Of a DNA stretch of 64,000 bases, positions 58,745-64,000 are shown piece after piece. The DNA is from Pyrenula massariospora (lineage: Eukaryota; Ascomycota; Eurotiomycetes; Pyrenulales; Pyrenulaceae), in NCBI GenBank assembly GCA_021030905.1, contig JAGFMI010000018.1, positions 62,001-126,000 on the forward strand, given 5' to 3'. The position numbers and the translations under genes were made by a program. Under the pieces are notes generated by a model, which had not been told where the DNA came from, did not search any database, and saw only the letters and a program-made list of their open reading frames with translations. Positions within the stretch are counted from its first letter, which is position 1; every line of letters starts with the position of its first letter.

Positions 58745-59085
58745 CTCACGAGTACCTTACCGAAGGCACATCGAGAGGGTCCCGTCGAGTCGATTTAGGA
58801 TGTGGAAGGATAAAAGCTTCCCCACAGGTGGCCTGCGCGCTCTGACCGCTCTCGGATTCCGGCTTTACTTTGATCCGAAAGCTTCAAGCCGGAGGGACAT
58901 CAAGGTTTCAACAGCATTTCAGACAGGTAGGAATAGAGGAAGTTCGACTATTTACTTTACATTGCCACGGTCTAGCTAGACTGTTTAATCTTTAATTTTC
59001 ATGGGAGCAGGAGTGATATTTCATCTTTAGGCTAAATGACTCAACTTCAAATGGAGGAAATTTGATCTCGCTCTCTGCTTTCATT
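58745..59085. other. Promoter-sized gap upstream of the SR protein gene
   Basis: 341 bp between the SR protein ATG and the next gene's stop, both on the minus strand. It probably carries the SR gene promoter. No gene seen. Confidence 0.45.
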
Positions 59086-59898
59086 TCAAAGTCCTCGCCA
59101 TGTCTTCTCCATCCTTATTTGATCCTCTCTGGCCCTCTCTAGTGCCCTGACCCATTCTTTTTCCATCTCCTCTTCCACGTCGTTAGTTCCCGGGACATTT
59201 TCCCAATGCACGAATCTCTCTCGAACCGGACTTTCGCACCCTCTCAGGCCAATGAATCTACCAAATCTCCGTCTCTTAGTCTCCAGTCTCACCTCCACCG
59301 TAGCGTCTCTACCCCTGGGCTTTAGATCCCGATTCCAAACCCATGTCTTCATCACGGCAGGGTATCTGTGGGTCGCGGGCAGCGGCGGCCAGACTTGATG
59401 ATAGTGCCGAGCTAGTGCATCGAGGTCGGCGTGCGTGAGGAGGTGAAACTGGAGCAGAGTCATCGGGAAATTTGCCGGTATTTGGCCATTCGTGACAGCT
59501 ACCAGGGGCAGGAGTTTAACCCGGAGGTGGCCAAGGACCTCGGTGAGGCTTGGTTGTGGGAGCTTAGGCTGACGAGCCCGTGTAGGAGGCGCAGATAGAG
59601 TTGGGGGGGTTTGGAAGAGAGGAGGAAGGGCGGGAGACTTTGAAGATTGCGGAATCGCAGGAGAAGGGCATTGAGTTGCCTTGTGAACGTAGGACGAATC
59701 TGATTTTGTAGGCAGCGCAAGCGCCAACCGCCTGCGCTGCGGCGGTGGAGAACGGATTGTGGGCGTAGTTGGACTCAGGAAGGAGTGCCCGCGCTTGTGA
59801 CTGTGGAAGGCAAGACCGCGAGCCTGAACCGGGCTACGAGGAGAGATGGGAGAGGTTGGGCTGGCTGGGCCTTCAACTGGGGATGCGGGATCTTGCAT
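59086..59898 (-). CDS. Conserved-looking hypothetical protein
   Basis: Single exon of 270 codons with a clear ATG. The first 110 residues are Ser/Pro-rich with many SP pairs (SPTSPISPRSPVQ), probably disordered and open to phosphorylation. The C-terminal part is ordered and charged: LLQFHLLTHADLDALARHYH, YPAVMKTWVWNRD, RRRFGRFIGLRGCESP, then an acidic helix. I cannot name the family. No signal peptide or membrane helix is seen, so a nuclear or cytosolic site is likely. Confidence 0.65.
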   Translation of the reverse strand: MQDPASPVEGPASPTSPISPRSPVQARGLAFHSHKRGHSFLSPTTPTIRSPPPQRRRLALALPTKSDSSYVHKATQCPSPAIPQSSKSPALPPLFQTPPTLSAPPTRARQPKLPQPSLTEVLGHLRVKLLPLVAVTNGQIPANFPMTLLQFHLLTHADLDALARHYHQVWPPLPATHRYPAVMKTWVWNRDLKPRGRDATVEVRLETKRRRFGRFIGLRGCESPVRERFVHWENVPGTNDVEEEMEKEWVRALERAREDQIRMEKTWRGL

Positions 59899-60997
59899 TT
59901 CTTTTCCCTTGACAGAAGTGACTTCCAGTGCGATCTTCTGGCACGACGCTATAGAGACTTTGATCTGGTTTCTTGAGTTCGGTAGGCAAAATAATTGGAT
60001 GTGATGTGAAAAGTGGTCGAGAAAATGCGGAATGACAAAAGAAAGGAGAAGATCAGTGAAAGAGGGACTTCAAAATCTTGATCTAGCATAAATAAGTATT
60101 CCTGCTTCCACAGTTGAGCGAAATTATCATTGTTTGTTGGATTTTCTTTAGCTGGAATTAGATGAGCGCCACCAAGACCACAGTGGCACTTTTTGTCTCC
60201 GAGGAAGATGTTCTTTGTGCGACAGCATTCAATGTCTGCGAGAAAGTCCAGCACATAAAGAAAGGGTCGGTGGTGCAAGACAATTAGAATGCACAAAGAG
60301 CTCACTTTGCCATTCTGGCGGGTTCTAGCCACTTGGCTGAGACAGACTTACTCACATGATCCGGAAACTCTGATCATGAAAAAAGTGTGCACGATGCTAC
60401 AGGCTCCAAAAGTTTGGAGACAAGCCCGGGTCAGGCTTTCTTGCAGAGGGAATGCTGCCATCGCAGGCAAATAGTACAGCCTGACTTCTAAACGTCCATC
60501 TGAGCGGTCAGCAATGTACCCGACTTTTGTAAGAACCTTCGTACTTGCCGTCTTTGAGTAATCAATCGCCATTATGGAATAATCGCTCCTTTTTCATTAT
60601 CATTTTCTTCGACGCATTATATCCTCGAAAGTGAAGCCATTCTAGTGTAGGATCTTGTCGGAGCAATGTGATTCGAGAGAGTAGTTGCAGTATCTCCATA
60701 AAAGTGTAATATGCTGTCACATTTGGACTTGGGAGTGTCGTTGATTGTCAGCATGGACTCTCTCTCCGTAGATCAGGCCAAATAGATAGAATGCCGCGCA
60801 GCGCGGTCTTTTGAAAACAGCCGCAGTCGCCATTTTCTCAGGTCCCATAATGTGATCTCTTTTTGAGATGACCTGGATCCCGTCGGCTCCTGATAATCCT
60901 GATTTTCGAAACTGGTCATTCGAGGTTGTGAAACTGCGCGGAGGAATGAAGAGCATAGAATAACTGACAGAAATTGGTCAAGGGCAAAATCATACTC
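59899..60997. other. Intergenic region, no clear gene
   Basis: About 1.1 kb. A minus-strand ATG frame at 60717-60956 (79 codons) lies just downstream of the RCL1 stop; it has no family pattern and is probably chance. The left part probably holds the promoter of the hypothetical gene. Confidence 0.4.
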
Positions 60998-62209
60998 TTA
61001 TCCAATCTTCCGTCCCACATTACCAATGCCTTTCCCTACGATGCTCACGATTAGATCTTGATCCTCCTTATCTTCACTTGCATCACGGACGCCCCATCCA
61101 GACGCGCCGAAAAAATGCAAGTCTCGAGCTAATTGGATGATCGTCTCGTTAGCCATCACTCCCCTTCCTATCTGCAAACGGCCAACATCCTCTGAGCCCA
61201 TAGCCATCATCGTAATGATAGTTGGGGCTGCCTCTAGGGAAACGCAGCCACCCCTTGAAATGCTTTCGAGAAGCTGATACGCGCAGTTCGAGCCGATTTC
61301 TTCTGCAGGTTGACCACCAGCTACAGGTGATGCAAGGTCGGCAGAGAACAGGGTCCCCGTCGACGACTCGGCAACCAGGGATAAGCCAAATCCTAGACCC
61401 AATTTTTTCTTAGCCGAAGAATTGTTCTTCTCTGGAGCCGGCACGAGCACAGCCGCAGAGACATCAGAATAGATGTATGTATCCGCGACGAATGGGTTCA
61501 AGATCCCTCTCGCCGCGTCGATCATCCTTGCGTTGTTCGAGCCGGAAACGCCAGTAGCATAGGCAGTGCCACGTATCCGCTTGACCTTCCCTGGATTCAT
61601 CATGTGTAGAGTTTTAGGTAGACGAATCTGGTGGGCAAAAGTAAGCTGGACTTCTCCCGCTCCGCCAGCGCCGCGTTGTCCAGGGTTCGAGCGCTGAATA
61701 ATGCGGAGCTCGACATTGCGATCGATTCCAAACTTTGCATAAAGCGGGAGTATGGCAGATCGGACGCTGTCGACACTTATATCTCCTAAAGGCGTGGCGG
61801 ATGTGATGACCCCTGGACCCGTGAAAAGGACGTTCACTGGTGCCTTGGAGAAGGGTGCCAACAGGCAAAGTGGAATGAGAAAATAGCTCAGCCCTCTGGT
61901 AGAGGTGTTTGGGATTTCATGGCGGAGAGCATTGTTGCTAACGCCGGATCCAGGGGCTGCGCCGGTCACCAGCCCCGGACGGTATACAAGGACGGTCCCA
62001 GTATAAGAAATTTCGATTTGCGATCCATTGGTAACGGTATCAAGGAGACGCAAGAAGGAGATTTCGTAGGGTGTCAAGCCAGGCTTTGTGGGCGAAGAAG
62101 AGCGAATTTGGGAGATGTGGACAGTTTGACCTGTCAGCGTCGCGAGCACGAGCCTATGTGCGAGGGATTGATGGCCCGTGAAGCGCAAAGGTGGTGTTGA
62201 GACGGCCAT
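60998..62209 (-). CDS. RCL1: RCL1, RNA 3'-phosphate cyclase-like rRNA processing protein
   Basis: Nucleolar SSU processome factor needed for early 18S rRNA processing; related to RNA 3'-terminal phosphate cyclase. Single exon of 403 residues with ATG at MAVSTPPLRF and TAA stop, the usual length. Family features: LRFTGHQSLAHRLVLATLTG at the N-terminus, PYEISFLRLLDTVTNGS, RGLSYFLIPL, a Gly-rich GQRGAGGAGEVQLTF segment, KVKRIRGTAYATGVS, and a C-terminal IGRGVMANETI. The true cyclases carry a catalytic His near the C-terminus; the corresponding stretch here does not show it clearly, in line with the RCL1 branch. It is divergent from BNA1. Confidence 0.93.
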   Translation of the reverse strand: MAVSTPPLRFTGHQSLAHRLVLATLTGQTVHISQIRSSSPTKPGLTPYEISFLRLLDTVTNGSQIEISYTGTVLVYRPGLVTGAAPGSGVSNNALRHEIPNTSTRGLSYFLIPLCLLAPFSKAPVNVLFTGPGVITSATPLGDISVDSVRSAILPLYAKFGIDRNVELRIIQRSNPGQRGAGGAGEVQLTFAHQIRLPKTLHMMNPGKVKRIRGTAYATGVSGSNNARMIDAARGILNPFVADTYIYSDVSAAVLVPAPEKNNSSAKKKLGLGFGLSLVAESSTGTLFSADLASPVAGGQPAEEIGSNCAYQLLESISRGGCVSLEAAPTIITMMAMGSEDVGRLQIGRGVMANETIIQLARDLHFFGASGWGVRDASEDKEDQDLIVSIVGKGIGNVGRKIG

Positions 62210-62771
62210 GGACTAGAAAGAACACGATGGGACTTTTCAGGCGTCTGACTGGCTCAAAATCCTGCAGCCACGATTTCGTCGAAGCTTCAAAATTGCCCGT
62301 AGGCTTTCCGGTCTCTCTACGTCTCTGTCTGTATCTTGGGCTTTGAGCATTCCAAAAATCCCTCCGCACGCGAATTTCCAAAATTGACCCCGCATGGAGC
62401 AGCCGACCCGTGTCTTCCCGAGCCGATCGAGGCGATCTCGAAGTCTCCAAGGAAAAAGGGACAAGGCTGGCATCCGATTTGTTGACGGCAAATATTCCAT
62501 GCTCTCCTTTCCTCGGACGCCTTCGGGACTTTAGGCTTGATATTGCGTCATGTAAGATATCAAATATAGTCGTTTGGAGACTCACGTTCATCCTTCTTTC
62601 TGATCAGACCTCGAGAGGAAGCTTGGATGATTTGGCGACGCTTGCTCTTGAGTGGCAAATTTGGAAATACTCATCGATGCACCTGATACTATCAGGAGAC
62701 TCTGTTGCAGTGTAGCGGGCCAGTCGTAAAACCTTCTCTTGCATTTCTCGACTGATCCGTTAGCGATATAC
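62210..62771. promoter_or_regulatory. Divergent promoter of RCL1 and BNA1
   Basis: 562 bp between the start codons of two divergent housekeeping-type genes. Frames inside it overlap on both strands and do not look coding. Confidence 0.5.
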
Positions 62772-63464
62772 ATGGCTCTGCCTTTGAACCTTCCTAAGTG
62801 GTATGGAGCATTGACGTCTTCCAACCCTTTCTGACCTGTGGAACGACTGACATGACGGGAAGGCTGGCAAGAAACTCACATCTCCTAAAGCCACCGGTGA
62901 ATAATCATTGCGTATACCCACCATCATCCACGACCGCTGGCCTGACGGTGATGGTGGTTGGCGGCCCAAATGCTAGAACCGATTACCACATCAACAGGTA
63001 TCCTAATTGGACGCTATTCGCGATTGTTACAACTGACCAAAGACAGTACACCGGAATTTTTCTTCCAGCATCGCGGGTCCATGCTGCTGAAGACTATGGA
63101 CACCTCGACCCACCCTCACACGCCGCGAGATATTCCCATTCATGAGAACTCCATGTATCTTCTCCCGCCGAACACTCCGCATAACCCCGTTCGCTTTACC
63201 GATACCGTAGGTGTTGTGCTTGAGCAACCACGACCAAAGAACTCGGTCGACACCCTGCGCTGGTACTGCAAGAACTGCCGCAACATCGTCCATGAAGCCA
63301 GCTTTCATCTCCACGACCTAGGAACACAGATCAAGGAGGGTGTTCAAGCCTTTGAGAAGGACGAAAATGCTCGGAAATGCAAGCACTGTGGTACCATGGC
63401 AGCGGCTCGACCGGCGCCAGGAGAGATTGAGCAACCTCCTCGATTCCCAGCAGAGCTTGACTGA
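62772..63464 (+). CDS. BNA1: 3-hydroxyanthranilate 3,4-dioxygenase
   Basis: Fe(II) cupin enzyme that opens the ring of 3-hydroxyanthranilate, the step leading to quinolinate and NAD in the kynurenine pathway; cytosolic. Three exons (62772-62800, 62863-62997, 63047-63464) join in frame to about 193 residues. The junctions restore [13 protein letters not shown] and [28 protein letters not shown] holds cupin metal-site residues; [25 protein letters not shown] and [15 protein letters not shown] follow. The C-terminal CKNC and CKHCG pairs form the rubredoxin-like second metal site seen in yeast and bacterial enzymes. The first exon is only 29 bp. The gene looks intact. Confidence 0.94.
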
Positions 63465-64000
63465 AAGCAAATCTCGGCTGCGTCCCTTTGTCCAAAACAT
63501 TTGCGGCGTTGGAAGGTTGATCTTTGCTTGCATCAGCGGCCAGCATTGAAAGGCGTTCCGTTTTTATAATCCCAGTTTCACAGAACGAGCCTCTATGTGC
63601 ATAATGCATACTACTGGAATCCTTTACCTAATCTAAAGGCTACAAAGATCGAAGCAATTGTCCATTTTATCTTTTACGTGAACATTCCCTCTCTAGCATG
63701 CCGCACCAAGAAATGTACTCTAGAGGTTTAGAATGGCTCACGAATTGGCGAAAGCCTTGGCATCGCTGTTCCGATAATTTTGGCCACCTTCTGCGGAGAG
63801 TCCTACCCACGATCGTTCCGATGTCATTGCCCGTTCAAATTTCGACTTTTCAGCAGCAAAACAAACAAAGCTCCACAGGATTGGAGACTTCACGAGAGAT
63901 ATTATTTTATGGACATCCCTTTACGTACTAGTGCTGAATGTACAATGCATTTTGCTTTTAATTCAAGATGTGTTGGTAGCTTCTTGCTAACATACTATCT
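63465..64000. other. Right-end flank, no gene seen
   Basis: Region after the BNA1 stop; should hold its 3' UTR. A short frame at 63698-63931 has no recognisable features. Any gene to the right begins outside the window. Confidence 0.4.

Noticed and set aside
1-64000. CRISPR arrays, insertion sequences, phage or operon-type features
   Set aside because: No regular spaced repeats, transposase genes or terminal repeats were seen, and the spliced genes show this is eukaryotic DNA.

Overview
The window is nuclear DNA of a filamentous ascomycete (Pezizomycotina). Genes are split by short GT-AG introns, mostly 45-120 bp. The protein families are typical of this group: a Zn2Cys6 regulator, a Clr5-domain protein, a NACHT-ankyrin protein, F-box-like proteins and MFS pumps. 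A 5S rRNA gene stands alone between protein genes, as in Neurospora and many relatives. The class cannot be fixed from the sequence.

The main feature is a secondary-metabolite cluster at about 6.7-36.3 kb. A Zn2Cys6 regulator at 1.2-3.9 kb is a possible pathway regulator. In order, the cluster holds a fatty acid synthase beta subunit (-), a PrpD/2-methylcitrate dehydratase-like enzyme (+), a citrate synthase-like enzyme without an obvious mitochondrial leader (-), a fatty acid synthase alpha subunit (+), a TauD-type dioxygenase (-), an MFS transporter (+), an SMP-30/gluconolactonase-like protein (+), a cis-aconitate decarboxylase-like enzyme (-) and a second MFS transporter (+). Four divergent gene pairs share intergenic promoters. 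The set reads as an alkylcitrate pathway. The dedicated FAS makes an acyl chain, the citrate synthase joins it to oxaloacetate, the PrpD protein dehydrates the alkylcitrate, and the CAD-like protein decarboxylates it to an alkyl-itaconate. The dioxygenase and lactonase then tailor the product, and the pumps export it. This matches the logic of the known sporothriolide and oryzine pathways, so the class has precedent. The exact gene set and product here are unknown to me.

From 36.5 to 46.8 kb there is a 5S rRNA gene, a STAND/NLR-like gene (a possible TIR-like domain, then NACHT, then ankyrins) interrupted by an in-frame TAG and by a frame change near its 3' end, a small hypothetical gene, a Clr5-domain protein and a putative secreted protein.

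From 47.4 to 63.5 kb there are two small hypothetical genes, an FAD-dependent aromatic monooxygenase, two tandem F-box-like paralogues, and conserved genes: a PWI/SR splicing protein, a hypothetical protein, RCL1 (18S rRNA processing) and 3-hydroxyanthranilate 3,4-dioxygenase (NAD synthesis). This right end looks like ordinary genome.

Exon joins were placed by hand from splice consensus, reading frame and remembered family patterns. Every join reported for the main genes keeps frame, but none has been checked against transcripts.
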